The notes: generated by a model not told the origin, from the letters alone. A stretch of 64,000 bases of DNA from JADJPO01 sp963828555 (GCA_963828555.1 CAWHEL010000002.1:1364001-1428000), one strand, 5' to 3'; shown: positions 8,691 through 17,568, numbered from the stretch's first letter. Made by a program: numbers and translations.

Positions 8691-10291
8691 GCCCGGATCG
8701 CCCGGCGGCTCGACGGGCTGCCGCTGGCGCTGGAGCTGGTGGCCGGCCATGCGTCCACTCGGACCCTGGGCGAGCTGGCCGATCTGATCGAGTCACCGCT
8801 CGACGTCGCCGCCGGCGACCGGGACCGTGCTCCCCGGCACCGCTCCCTGCGCGAGACGCTGCGCTGGAGCGTCGACCGGCTCGATCCGGCGCACCAGCGC
8901 CCGCTGCGCCGGCTCGGGGTCTTCGCGGGCGTCTTCGACCTGGCGGCCGCCGCCGCGGTGATCGGCCCCCTTCCCGGCCCGCTGCCCGGGGCCCGGGGAG
9001 CGGCCGGTCTCGACGTCGAGGCGGTCGTGCGCCGCCTGGTCCGCGACGCCCACATCGCGGTCGACCGCCGCGGTCCGGTGCTCCGGCTGCGTCTGCTGCG
9101 CACCGTGCGTGACCTCGCCCTCGACGAGCTCACCGCCCACGGCGAGCGGGACGCCGTCCGCCGCCGGCACCGCGAGTGGTTCGCCGCCCGCTGGTGCGGG
9201 GTGCCCCTGCAGGACGACCTGATCGAGGACGTGCGCGCCGGGTACCAGGACTACCTGGAGGCGCTGCGCAGCGCCATCGAGGCGGGCGACGGCGCGATCA
9301 CCGCCGATCTGATGGCGACCCTCGGTCGGCTGTGGCTGTTCACCGAGGCGTTCGGCCCGGGGCTGCGCTGGACGACCCTCGCGCTGGACAGCGGCCTGCT
9401 CGCCCCGGCATGCCGGGCCAACGTGCTGGTGACGCACGCTGCCCTGCTGCAGCAGAGCGCGGGGCCGTCGGTCGGTGAGCTGATCGAGGCGGCGGTACAG
9501 GAACTGGCGCTGGCCGGCGACGACATCGGTCTGGCCGAGGCGTTGGCCCTGTGGGTGGTCGAGCAGTATCTGAACGGTGATCTGGAGGAGGCCGCCCGTA
9601 CCGCAGCCCGGCTGATCGACCTCGCCCGGGACGCGGCGCCGCAGCACCTGCCCGAGGCCCTGTCGTCCTTCGCGGTGACCCAGGCGGCACTCGGCCGGCT
9701 CGAAGAGGCGAACGCGGCCGCGCAGGAGGCCTGGGAGCTGGTGACTGCGGCACCCTCGGCGACCTATTTCGTCGCCGTAGTCAGCAAGATCGCCCTGGCG
9801 CACACCGAGTCGCGCCAGGCCCGGCGGGCGCTCGAGGTGCTCGAGGACGCGATGGCCGGCAGCGGGCGGATCCTCGGTGTCGAGCCCACCGACACCATGC
9901 TGATCAACGCGGGCTGGGCGGCGCTGGCCTGCGACCGGTCCGACGCCGGGCTGGGCTACTTCGGCCAGGCCATCGCGCACGCGCCGCGCGGCTCGGTCAC
10001 CCTCGGTCTCGCCGAGGCGCTCCTCGGGGCGGCCTGCGCCCTCGCGGCCGACGGTGATCAGCGGGCGGGCGCGGCGCTGGCGTCGTCCGAGGTCCTGGTG
10101 GCCGAGCTGGGCACGGTGCCCTCGCCCTGGCAGCGCGAGCAGGTGGCCGCCGCACGCGCGCGGCTGACCGATCCGCAGCCGGCCGATCCGAGCCCGGGCG
10201 CCTCCCCCGGACGCGGGCCGATGCGATCAGGGCCCTGCTCTCTGCCCTCCGGTCCGGATCCGCGGAGCCAGGCCGAGGAGGTGCCCCGTGA
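8691..10291 (+). pseudogene. ATPase/TPR transcriptional regulator, C-terminal part, 5' end missing
   Basis: From about 8690 the frame encodes the later part of an NB-ARC/TPR regulator of the AfsR/LuxR type: ARRLDGLPLALELVAGHA, SLRETLRWSVDRLDPAHQRPL and RRLGVFAGVFDLAAAAAVIG, followed by TPR-like repeats to about 10150. The DNA-binding domain and P-loop are absent. They should lie upstream, but that space holds the truncated MMPL gene. The frame has no stop before 10568. A shift in the C run near 10200 would give an alternative end at TGA 10289-10291, so the 3' end is also suspect. Both pieces lie on the same strand, which fits a deletion that fused two genes. Confidence 0.75.
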
Positions 10292-10363
10292 CGACCACCC
10301 GCCGCGCCACCGCTGTCCGAATGTTTCCCTTGTGCCCGGTACGGCCCTAGGGTTCCCTCTGTC

Positions 10364-10379
10364 GGGAGAGCGCTCTCTC
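10364..10379. promoter_or_regulatory. LacI-family type operator palindrome
   Basis: GGGAGAGCGCTCTCTC contains the perfect 12-base palindrome GAGAGCGCTCTC centred on CGCG-like GCGC. Actinobacterial LacI-family sugar repressors such as CebR bind GGGAGCGCTCCC-type sites. It sits about 40 bases upstream of the start of the secreted beta-helix gene, and no regulator gene is next to it. Confidence 0.65.
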
Positions 10380-10416
10380 AGCATGCAGCAGCCTCCGAGG
10401 AAGCAGGTTCGCAGCC

Positions 10417-12318
10417 ATGGGTCACACGCCTCCGCCGTCCGCCGACCGCCCCCGCACCCGCCCCCGCAGCGCCGTCGGCATCCTGGCCCTCGCCGCAGCC
10501 CTGGTCGTGCCGGGCGTCGGGCTTGCCGCGGGCGTCGCGCCGGCCGCCGCGGCCACCGGCGATCCTGACCTGGGCCCGAACGTCGTCGTCTTCGACCCGT
10601 CGATGGCCACGAGCGCCATCCAGGCGAAGATCGACCAGATCGCGACGAAGCAGATCGACAACGAGATGGGCAGCGACCGGTTCGCCCTGCTCTTCAAGCC
10701 CGGCTCGTACGGCAGCGCCGAGGCGCCGCTCAACGTCAAGGTGGGCTACTACACCGAGGTCGCCGGGCTCGGGCTGAACCCGACCGACGTGACGATCAAA
10801 GGTCATGTCGACGTCGTCAACCGCTGCTTCCCGGTCCCCGGCGGCGGGCAGAGCTGCATTGCGCTGAACAACTTCTGGCGCTCGCTGTCCAACCTCACGA
10901 TCGACGTCACGGCGATCGGGCAGGACGGCTGCCGTGACTCAGCCACCTTCTGGGCCGTGTCGCAGGCCGCCCCGATGCGCCGCGTCAACGTCACGGGCGG
11001 CAACCTCTCGCTCATGGACTACTGCAGCGGGCCGTCGTTCGCGAGCGGCGGTTTCATCTCCGACTCCAAGGCCGGTCTGGTCGTCAGCGGGTCGCAGCAG
11101 CAGTGGTACACCCGGGACAGCACGGTCGGTACCTGGTCGAACGGCGTGTGGAACCAGGTCTTCTCCGGCGTGAACGGTGCCCCGGCGACGTGCTTCCCCG
11201 CCGATGCCGCGACCTGCGGCGGCCCGTACACGACGGTCGCGAAGACCCCGGTGAGCAAGGAGAAGCCGTACCTCTACGTCGACGCGGCGGGCAGCTGGAA
11301 CGTCTTCGTCCCGGCTGTGCGGCGGAACTCTTCGGGGACGACGTGGGAGAACGGCCCGACCCCGGGCACGTCGGTCCCGCTGTCGAAGTTCTTCGTCGCC
11401 AAGCCGTCGACGTCGGTGCGCACGATCAACGAGCAGCTCCACCGCGGCAAGCACCTGCTGCTCACCCCCGGCGTCTACGACGTCGCCCGTACGATCGAGG
11501 TCGAGCGCGCGAACACGGTCGTCCTCGGGCTCGGGCTGCCGTCCTTGTCCGCGCAGCGCGGGGCGCTCGTGCTGGACGTCGCGAACGTCCGCGGCGTGGA
11601 CCTCGCCGGCATCATGGTCGACGCGGGCCCGGTGAACTCCAAGCTGCTCGTGCGCATCGGCTCCCGCGACGGCGACGGCGACGCCCGCCGCTCGGGCGAC
11701 CCTGTTGCCCTCCAGGACGTGTTCGTCCGCATCGGCGGCCCGCAGGTCGGCAAGGCGACCGTGACGATGGAGGTGAACAGCGACGACGTCCTGCTCGACG
11801 ACATCTGGCTCTGGCGCGCCGACCACGGCAACCCCGGCACCGTCGGCTGGACCGTCAACACCGCCGACACGGGGCTCGTCGTCAACGGTGACGACGTCAC
11901 GGCGACCGGGCTGTTCGTCGAGCACTTCCAGAAGACCGAGGTCATCTGGAACGGCCAGGGAGGCAACGTCATCTTCTTCCAGAACGAGCTGCCGTACGAC
12001 CCGCCGAGCCAGGCCGCCTGGAGCCGTCCGGGAGGGGTCAAGGGCTACCCGGCGCTCACGGTCTCGAACCGGGTCAAGACCTTCACGATGACCGGCGCGG
12101 GCAGCTACAGCTTCTTCAACCAGGGACTGGACATCTTCGCCGCCAACGCGTTCGAGGTGCCGAAGACTCTGCCGAAGGGCAGCCTGACCAACCTCTTGAC
12201 GATCTTCCTCGACCCGGCCAACGGAAAGGGCGGGATCGAGAACGTCGTCAACGGGGTGGGCGGCTCGTCGACGATCGCCAACCCGGACGTCCCGGTGACG
12301 GTGGTCAGCTACCCCTGA
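10417..12318 (+). CDS. Secreted parallel beta-helix protein (GH55-like / so-called adenylyl cyclase family)
   Basis: A 633-residue exported protein. The N-terminus has a Sec signal (arginines, then ILALAAALVVPGVGLAAG) with likely cleavage after APAAAA near residue 46. The mature part starts with GPNVVVFDPSMATSAIQAKI and contains a KPGSYG...VKVGYYTEVAGLG block. The turn-rich repeats (LLLTPGVYDV, VVLGLGLPSL, VNGDDVTATG) are of the pectate-lyase/GH55 right-handed beta-helix kind. Homologues are often mislabelled adenylyl cyclase; nothing here suggests cyclase activity. A polysaccharide substrate is likely, and the LacI-type palindrome upstream supports carbohydrate control. The catalytic residues cannot be assigned. 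No partner genes accompany it. Confidence 0.8.
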   Translation: MGHTPPPSADRPRTRPRSAVGILALAAALVVPGVGLAAGVAPAAAATGDPDLGPNVVVFDPSMATSAIQAKIDQIATKQIDNEMGSDRFALLFKPGSYGSAEAPLNVKVGYYTEVAGLGLNPTDVTIKGHVDVVNRCFPVPGGGQSCIALNNFWRSLSNLTIDVTAIGQDGCRDSATFWAVSQAAPMRRVNVTGGNLSLMDYCSGPSFASGGFISDSKAGLVVSGSQQQWYTRDSTVGTWSNGVWNQVFSGVNGAPATCFPADAATCGGPYTTVAKTPVSKEKPYLYVDAAGSWNVFVPAVRRNSSGTTWENGPTPGTSVPLSKFFVAKPSTSVRTINEQLHRGKHLLLTPGVYDVARTIEVERANTVVLGLGLPSLSAQRGALVLDVANVRGVDLAGIMVDAGPVNSKLLVRIGSRDGDGDARRSGDPVALQDVFVRIGGPQVGKATVTMEVNSDDVLLDDIWLWRADHGNPGTVGWTVNTADTGLVVNGDDVTATGLFVEHFQKTEVIWNGQGGNVIFFQNELPYDPPSQAAWSRPGGVKGYPALTVSNRVKTFTMTGAGSYSFFNQGLDIFAANAFEVPKTLPKGSLTNLLTIFLDPANGKGGIENVVNGVGGSSTIANPDVPVTVVSYP

Positions 12319-12379
12319 GCCCTCATTCCGACTCTCGCGGGGCGTTGTGTCCTGATGGCGGCTCGATCCAGGTGGCTGC

Positions 12380-12889
12380 TCAGTCCAGGTGGCGGCTCAG
12401 GAAGGTGGTCGCAGCCAGCGGGCCGCTGGGCAGGGCGGCGTGGTCGCGGACGACGCCGATCACCTCCCAGCCCAGGCCGCGGTAGAGGCCCTCGGCCGGG
12501 CTTCCGGTCTCGGTGTCGAGCAGCAGCAGGGTCAGGCCCTCGGCGCGGGCGGTCTCCTCCAGCGTGGCCATCAGCGCCCGGGCCACGCCGCGACCCCTGG
12601 CCCGTCGGTGCACCAGCAGCTTGCCCACCTCGGCCCGGTGCCGGCCGTTGGCCTCCTGGGCCCGGCGCAGCTGCACGCACCCGTCGATTCGCCCGGCCTC
12701 GCCGCGGGCCACCCAGGTGGTACGCCCCGGCCCGGTCAGCGCCCCGGCCCAGAAGTCCTGCGCGTCAGCAGCTGAGAGGGAGTGCAGGAAGCCGACACTG
12801 GCGCCGTCGTCCGTGCAGTCGATCAGCACCTCGGCCAGTCCAGGCACGGCAGCCTCGAAATCGGCCTCGGCGAGTCGGTCGATCAGCAT
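12380..12889 (-). CDS. GNAT family N-acetyltransferase
   Basis: A 169-residue GNAT protein. The acetyl-CoA loop RRARGRGVARALM near residue 95 and the closing TETGSPAEGLYRGLGWEVIG are both clear. The N-terminus (MLIDRLAEADFEAAVPGLAEVLIDC) and mid-region WVARGEAGRIDGCVQL fit standalone small-molecule acetyltransferases found widely in actinomycetes. It lies convergent to the beta-helix gene (61 bases between stops) and divergent from the ECF sigma gene. The substrate is unknown. Confidence 0.85.
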   Translation of the reverse strand: MLIDRLAEADFEAAVPGLAEVLIDCTDDGASVGFLHSLSAADAQDFWAGALTGPGRTTWVARGEAGRIDGCVQLRRAQEANGRHRAEVGKLLVHRRARGRGVARALMATLEETARAEGLTLLLLDTETGSPAEGLYRGLGWEVIGVVRDHAALPSGPLAATTFLSRHLD

Positions 12890-12999
12890 CCGCCGAAGGC
12901 TACCGGCGGCCGCTGGTGGCAGGCTGCCCCTCGGGCGATCTCACGTTTCGGCATCCGGCCGCGTCTACCCGGTGACAGCGTCAGTCCTCTGGAGGCACG

Positions 13000-13485
13000 G
13001 TGACTCCCCGCGTTCCGTTCGAGCAGATCGTCGTCGCACACGGTGCGACGGTGCTGCGCGTGTGCCGGGCCGTGCTCGGTCCCACCGAGGCCGACGATGC
13101 CTGGTCGGAGACCTTCCTGGCCGCCCTCGCCGCCTATCCCGAGCTGGCGGCCGGGGCCAACGTCGAAGCCTGGTTGGTGACCATCGCGCACCGCAAGGCG
13201 ATCGACGTCGTCCGCCGGGCCGCCCGGCACGCCGTGCCGGTCGCCGAGCTGCCCGACCGGCCTGCGCCCGCTGCGCCGGAGCGCGATCCGCAGGTGTGGC
13301 AGGCGGTCGCTCGGCTGCCGGACAAGCAGCGGCAGGCGATCGCCTACCACTATCTGGGCGGCCTGGCCTTCGCCGAGGTCGCCCAGATCCTCGGCGGCAG
13401 CACCGACGCCGCCCGCCGTGCCGCCTACGACGGCATCCGCACGCTGCGCACGACCTTTCCCGCCCCCGAAGGAGCCCCCCGATGA
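13000..13485 (+). CDS. ECF-type RNA polymerase sigma factor
   Basis: A 161-residue sigma-70 family protein with only regions 2 and 4. Region 2 covers DDAWSETFLAALAAYPEL...VEAWLVTIAHRKAIDVVRR. Region 4 covers LPDKQRQAIAYHYLGGLAFAEVAQIL, with the DNA-reading helix after it. The GTG start at 13000 has GGAGG five bases upstream. Its stop overlaps the ATG of the alkyl-transferase gene (ATGA), so the two are translated together. No anti-sigma gene is adjacent. The pairing suggests that this sigma factor steers a response to DNA alkylation, but its regulon cannot be seen here. Confidence 0.88.
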   Translation: MTPRVPFEQIVVAHGATVLRVCRAVLGPTEADDAWSETFLAALAAYPELAAGANVEAWLVTIAHRKAIDVVRRAARHAVPVAELPDRPAPAAPERDPQVWQAVARLPDKQRQAIAYHYLGGLAFAEVAQILGGSTDAARRAAYDGIRTLRTTFPAPEGAPR

Positions 13486-14114
13486 CCCCCGATGTCCTTG
13501 CGGCGGACGCCGTGACACTGCCTGCCCGGGTGGCGGACGCCGTCCGCGCCGAACCGGCCGCTCTGGCCGCCCTGCGTGCCCGGCTGGTGGCGGACGCCGA
13601 GCGGGCAGGGGTGCTCGACGTCGCCTACACCACCTGGGACTCGCCGATCGGTGTGCTGCTGCTCGCCGCGACGCCGGCCGGGCTGGTCCGGGTGGCCTTC
13701 ACCGCACAGGATCACGAGGCGGTGCTGGAGGACCTGGCGGCCAGGGTGAGCCCCCGGGTGCTGCGGGCCCCCGGCCGGCTGGCGGGCGTCGTCCGCCAAC
13801 TGGAGGAGTACTTCGCCGGCACCCGGCGCGCCTTCGACCTGCCGTTGGACTGGCGGCTGTCCCATGGGTTCCGCCGCGCGGTGCTCGCCCATCTCGACGA
13901 GATCGGTTACGGCGCAACGGAATCCTATGCCCAGGTGGCCGCCGCGGCGGGCAAGCCGAAGGCGGTCCGGGCGGTCGGCACCGCCTGCGCGACCAACCCG
14001 CTGCCGATCGTCGTCCCCTGCCACCGCGTCGTCCGCTCCGACGGCTCGTTCGGCAGTTACGCCGGCGGCGCCCCGGCCAAGCAAATCCTGCTCACCCTAG
14101 AGTCCGCCGCCTAG
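13482..14114 (+). CDS. ogt: Methylated-DNA--protein-cysteine methyltransferase (Ogt type)
   Basis: A 210-residue suicide repair protein that moves the alkyl group from O6-alkylguanine to its own cysteine. The active site IVVPCHRVVRSDG is intact, and so are the helix-turn-helix region (ATESYAQVAAAAGKPKAVRAVG) and the arginine finger. An N-terminal extension of about 45 residues precedes the usual start (YTTWDSPIGVLLLA); its role is unknown. It is co-translated with the ECF sigma factor through an ATGA overlap, so it is probably part of that factor's own regulon. A second, shorter Ogt lies at 59293. Confidence 0.9.
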   Translation: MTPDVLAADAVTLPARVADAVRAEPAALAALRARLVADAERAGVLDVAYTTWDSPIGVLLLAATPAGLVRVAFTAQDHEAVLEDLAARVSPRVLRAPGRLAGVVRQLEEYFAGTRRAFDLPLDWRLSHGFRRAVLAHLDEIGYGATESYAQVAAAAGKPKAVRAVGTACATNPLPIVVPCHRVVRSDGSFGSYAGGAPAKQILLTLESAA

Positions 14115-14120
14115 CGAAAC

Positions 14121-14196
14121 CCGCTCATGCTCCGCCGGGGTACACGTCTCGGCGCCTGACAACGCTGTCGCGTGTACCGCCGCGGAGCATGAGCGG
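14121..14196. repeat. Palindromic element family A, copy 3 (inverted orientation)
   Basis: Arms at 14121-14146 and 14171-14196 (CCGCTCATGCTCCGCCGGGG pairing with CCGCGGAGCATGAGCGG). The inner hairpin GACAACGCTGTC is the reverse complement of that in copies 1 and 2, so this copy lies the other way round. It is between the convergent ogt and ltrA genes. Confidence 0.88.
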
Positions 14197-14204
14197 CTTC
14201 GGGG

Positions 14205-15386
14205 TCAGTGGTGGCGGAGCTCGGCGCGCAGCCGGGCGCGGGGCTCGGCGAAACGCACAGTCTCGTAGACGATCAGGGCGATCAGGATCGCGGTCAGCAC
14301 GGCGAGGCTCGCGAGCGCCGGCATCCGCGTCGCCGGTGGGACCAGAACCAGCAGCACGGCCGCGGTCAGCGTGCGGTGGGGGTTGAAGGTGTGGATGTTG
14401 CGCCACCGGAACGCCACGTGCGCCAGCAGGTACAGGGAGACCCCGCCCAGCAGGGCGGTGGCCGGCACGGTGTGCAGCGGGTCGCCCACGTGAGCGAGGG
14501 TCTTCTTCAGGCCGAGGGCCAGCAGCACGATTCCGGCGACCATCGGCATGTGCAGGTAGGAGTAGGAGTCGCGAGCGATCTCGTTGCGTTCCTTGCCCTC
14601 TGCGGCCAGCACCAGCCGTCGTGCCGCGACCAGGGCCACCACGTCGAAGTAGAGCCACCACAGGCAGGCGGCCACGGCCACCCCGAACAGGGCGGCGACG
14701 ACGACTCCGGCGTCAACTCCGGCCTCGGCTCCGAGCCCGATCGCCACGATCGACTCACCGAGGGCGATGATCACGATCAGGCCGTGCCGCTCGGCGAAGT
14801 GTTCCGGGACCAACCGCCAGCCGTCCGAGCCGAACAGATACGGCGTCGCCGCGTCCAGAGTGATGGCCAGTGCCCAGAGCGCCCCCTGCAGCAGGCCGTC
14901 GGCGAATGAGGCGCCGGCGAGCAGGGCCACGCCCCCGAGGGTGCCCACACCCAGCCCGGTCACCGAGCGCCGCAGCGCGCTGTCGTCCCGGCTCGCCAGG
15001 GTGAACAGGGCCAGGTGGGCGGCGCGCACCGCGCCGTAGGCGACGGCGAACAGCAGCCCGAGGTCGCCGAAGGCGTGCGGCACGCACAGGGAGGCGACCA
15101 GCAGCCCGCCCATCGCCGCGAACATGACGATCCTGACGACGCCTTCCTCAGGGTCCACCACAGTGGTCAGCCACGCGTAGCCCACCCATGACCACCACAG
15201 CACGGCGAGCATCAGCAGGCCCCGGGCCATGCCGGCCCACGACGGATCGGCCGCCATCAGGGCTGTGCATTGGGTGATGGCGAGCACGAGGACCAGATCG
15301 AAGAAGAGCTCCAGCGGGGTGACCACCGCACGGTCTGCGCCGCGCAGCACGGCACGTGCCCGAGCTGGGTGCTGCTCCGGTTCCAT
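14205..15386 (-). CDS. ltrA: Low-temperature-requirement A (LtrA) family membrane protein
   Basis: A 393-residue membrane protein with about 11-12 hydrophobic segments. It carries the family signatures VTPLELFFDLVLVLAITQCT near the start and ERHGLIVIIALGESIVAIG in the middle, followed by FDVVALVAARR and DSYSYLHMPMVAGIVLLALG. The ATG at 15386 is chosen because upstream sequence encodes an unrelated gene fragment. The family was named after a cold-sensitive Listeria mutant; the molecular function is not known. It is convergent with ogt across palindromic element copy 3. Confidence 0.88.
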   Translation of the reverse strand: MEPEQHPARARAVLRGADRAVVTPLELFFDLVLVLAITQCTALMAADPSWAGMARGLLMLAVLWWSWVGYAWLTTVVDPEEGVVRIVMFAAMGGLLVASLCVPHAFGDLGLLFAVAYGAVRAAHLALFTLASRDDSALRRSVTGLGVGTLGGVALLAGASFADGLLQGALWALAITLDAATPYLFGSDGWRLVPEHFAERHGLIVIIALGESIVAIGLGAEAGVDAGVVVAALFGVAVAACLWWLYFDVVALVAARRLVLAAEGKERNEIARDSYSYLHMPMVAGIVLLALGLKKTLAHVGDPLHTVPATALLGGVSLYLLAHVAFRWRNIHTFNPHRTLTAAVLLVLVPPATRMPALASLAVLTAILIALIVYETVRFAEPRARLRAELRHH

Positions 15387-15409
15387 GCGCGGCGAGTCTA
15401 CGCGGCACC

Positions 15410-15492
15410 TCAGCGGAGGTCGGTGTCGTGCACGCGGAGGGCGATCTGGACCCGGTTCTCCGCGCCGAGCTTGGTCAGCAGGTGGGTGACGT
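15410..15492 (-). pseudogene. LuxR-type response regulator, last ~27 residues only
   Basis: On the minus strand the sequence LLTKLGAENRVQIAL followed by RVHDTDLR and a stop is the end of a NarL/LuxR-type DNA-binding domain (recognition helix onward). Upstream of about 15490 the similarity ends abruptly at THVTHLL-like sequence. The receiver domain and most of the HTH are missing. The next bases belong to a plus-strand permease tail. Confidence 0.7.
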
Positions 15493-15707
15493 TCGTGCTG
15501 CCCACCATCCTGCAGGTCCTCAGCGGCCTGGTCCGCAGCGTCGAGCGCTGGGCCCCTTGGCTCGACATCGGGACCGGCACCGAGGTGCTCTCCAGGGGCG
15601 CCATGTCCGGGCGTGACTGGGTGCACCTGTCCAGCGCCACCGCGCTGTGGGTACTGGCGCCGCTGGTGATCGGAGCAGTGATCCTGACCCGGCGGGAGAT
15701 CACGTGA
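15487..15707 (+). pseudogene. ABC-2 type transporter permease, C-terminal ~70 residues
   Basis: A plus-strand frame ending at TGA 15705 encodes VLPTILQVLSGLVRSVERW, DIGTGTEVLSRGAMSGRDW and a last membrane helix ALWVLAPLVIGAVILTRREIT. This is the tail of an ABC-2 permease. No start codon or upstream domain is present; the frame runs straight out of the response-regulator remnant. The two tails face away from each other, as expected if a deletion removed the 5' ends of a divergent pair (two-component regulator and drug-efflux ABC system). Confidence 0.65.
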
Positions 15708-15781
15708 GCGGAGTGGTCCGCTAGGCTCGCGCTCTCGCCGGGCAGCCGCTGCCCGGTCCCGTCCGAAGGGGGTCCGGCCTC

Positions 15782-16225
15782 ATGGACGGCGTCCGTCTCA
15801 CCACGCTGGGGCCGCGCGACGTGAACGCGTTGCTGGCGGCGTCCGCCCTGTTCGACCGGCCGGTTCGCCCGGAATGGGCCCAGCGCTTCCTCAGCACCGA
15901 CGGGCACCACCTCGTGCTGGCGCAGGACGAGCTCGGCCGACCGGTCGGCTTCATCACCGGGATCGAGATGACCCACCCGGACAAGGGCACCGAGATGTTC
16001 GTCTACGAGCTGTCGGTGAAGGAGTCGGCGCAGCACCAGGGCGTGGGCTCCCGACTGCTCGAGGCGTTGCGCGAGATCGCCGTCGAGCAGGGCTGCTACG
16101 GCATGTGGGTGGCCACCGGCCAGGACAACAAGGCGGCACGGCGTACCTACGTCGGCGGGGGTGCGACCGAGGAGGAGAACCAGGTGGTCGCCGCCTGGGA
16201 CTGGCGCGAGGGCGACGCCGGCTGA
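15782..16225 (+). CDS. GNAT acetyltransferase resembling AAC(3)-I
   Basis: A 147-residue GNAT protein. TEMFVYELSVKESAQHQGVGSRLL contains the acetyl-CoA loop, and GCYGMWVATGQDNKAARRTYVG follows the AAC(3)-I pattern, including the length and the acidic substrate side (HPDKGTEMFVYEL). Such genes in soil actinomycetes are often annotated as aminoglycoside 3-N-acetyltransferases. Resistance cannot be inferred without testing. It lies after the permease remnant and 11 bases before the end of the convergent potassium transporter gene. Confidence 0.8.
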   Translation: MDGVRLTTLGPRDVNALLAASALFDRPVRPEWAQRFLSTDGHHLVLAQDELGRPVGFITGIEMTHPDKGTEMFVYELSVKESAQHQGVGSRLLEALREIAVEQGCYGMWVATGQDNKAARRTYVGGGATEEENQVVAAWDWREGDAG

Positions 16226-16236
16226 CTCAGCCGGGC

Positions 16237-17568
16237 TCAGCCGACGAGCGGGCTCTCCTCGGCAAGCCGGTAGAACCGGCGTCGCCGGTTCAGGGCCAGC
16301 GCCGTGGCGGCGGTGATCGGTCCGAGTCGGCCGACGAACATCAGGACCATCAGCACGATCTGCCCGTAGGCGTCGAACGAGGCCGTGATACCCGCGGACA
16401 GACCGGTGGTGCCGAAGGCGGACGCCGCCTCGAAGGCCACCCGCTCCAGCGGCTGGTCGGACTTGGCCAGCAGGAACGCGGTGCCGAGCACGACGGCGGC
16501 CACCCCGAGCAGGGCCACGGTGAGCGCCTCGCGGATGGTGGCTGTGGGGATCGCCCGCCGGCCGATCACCACCTGGGTCTCGCCGCGCACCTCGGCCCAG
16601 ATCACGAAGGCCAGGATCAGGAAGGTGCCGACCTTGATGCCGCCGGCCGTGCCCGCGCTGCCGCCGCCGATGAACATCATGATCGTGTCGAGCAGCATGG
16701 TCTCCGACGTCACCTGGGCGTAGTCGATGGAGTTGAAGCCCGCCGTCCGCGGAGTCACCCCGCCCATCAGCGCGCCCAGGATCTTGCCGTCGGTGCCCAG
16801 CCCGCCCAGGGTGCCGGGGTTGCGCCACTCCACCACCGCGAAGGAGAGGGTGGAGAGGGCGGCGAGACCGAAGTAGCCGACCACGGTGATCCGCGCGTGC
16901 ACCGACCAGTGCCGGGGGCTGCTACGGCGCCGGACCAGCTCGTAGTACACGGGGAAGCCGATCCCGCCGGCGATGATCGCGGCACAGATCGGCATGATGA
17001 TCCACGGGTCGGCGACGAAGCGCATCAGGTTGTCGGTGTACAGCGCGAACCCGGCGTTGTTGAAGGCGCTCACGGCATGGAACGAGCCGTGCCACAGCGC
17101 CGTCGGCAGTGACTCGCCCAGCCCGAAGTAGAAGCGCACGGTGAGCACCAGGGTGATCGCCACCTCGATCGCCGCCGTGGACAGGGCGATCGTCTTCAGT
17201 GCCCCGCGAACGTCGCCCAGCGCACTGGTGTGCGAGTCGGTCTGGGCGACCAGTGAACCGTGCACGCCAAGCCGCCCGAAGACCAGCAGGGCCAGCAGGG
17301 TGGCCATGGACATGACGCCGAAGCCGCCGACCTGGATCAGACCCAGGATCACCGTCTGGCCGAAGGGACTCCAGTAGGTGGCCGTGTCCACCACGGCCAA
17401 GCCGGTGACGCAGGTCGCCGACACCGAGGTGAAGGCCGCCACCAGCAGGCTCGCCCCGGCCTCCCCGTTGCGTGAGACGGGCAGCAGCAGGAGCACCGTG
17501 CCGATCGCGATGACGGTCAGGAACGCCAGGGGGACCAGGCGCACCGGGTGCCGCAACCGAGAGTTCAC
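16237..17568 (-). CDS. TrkH/KtrB family potassium uptake protein
   Basis: A 443-residue membrane subunit with four repeated membrane-pore-membrane units. The four selectivity filter regions are seen as TCVTGLAV, AFNNAGFALY, GGVTPRTAGFNS and AFGTTGLSAG. The length and the short N-terminus fit KtrB-like rather than the longer TrkH proteins. It would need a cytoplasmic KtrA/TrkA regulator, which is not in this window. It is followed downstream on the opposite strand by a GNAT gene and preceded by an RDD protein on the same strand 24 bases away; coupling is unlikely. Confidence 0.9.
   Translation of the reverse strand: MNSRLRHPVRLVPLAFLTVIAIGTVLLLLPVSRNGEAGASLLVAAFTSVSATCVTGLAVVDTATYWSPFGQTVILGLIQVGGFGVMSMATLLALLVFGRLGVHGSLVAQTDSHTSALGDVRGALKTIALSTAAIEVAITLVLTVRFYFGLGESLPTALWHGSFHAVSAFNNAGFALYTDNLMRFVADPWIIMPICAAIIAGGIGFPVYYELVRRRSSPRHWSVHARITVVGYFGLAALSTLSFAVVEWRNPGTLGGLGTDGKILGALMGGVTPRTAGFNSIDYAQVTSETMLLDTIMMFIGGGSAGTAGGIKVGTFLILAFVIWAEVRGETQVVIGRRAIPTATIREALTVALLGVAAVVLGTAFLLAKSDQPLERVAFEAASAFGTTGLSAGITASFDAYGQIVLMVLMFVGRLGPITAATALALNRRRRFYRLAEESPLVG

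Noticed and set aside
6477..10568. A single 1363-codon fusion protein from the monooxygenase to the beta-helix gene
   Set aside because: The frame only stays open through GC bias. The recognisable parts are fragments of three unrelated proteins, with switches of frame between them.
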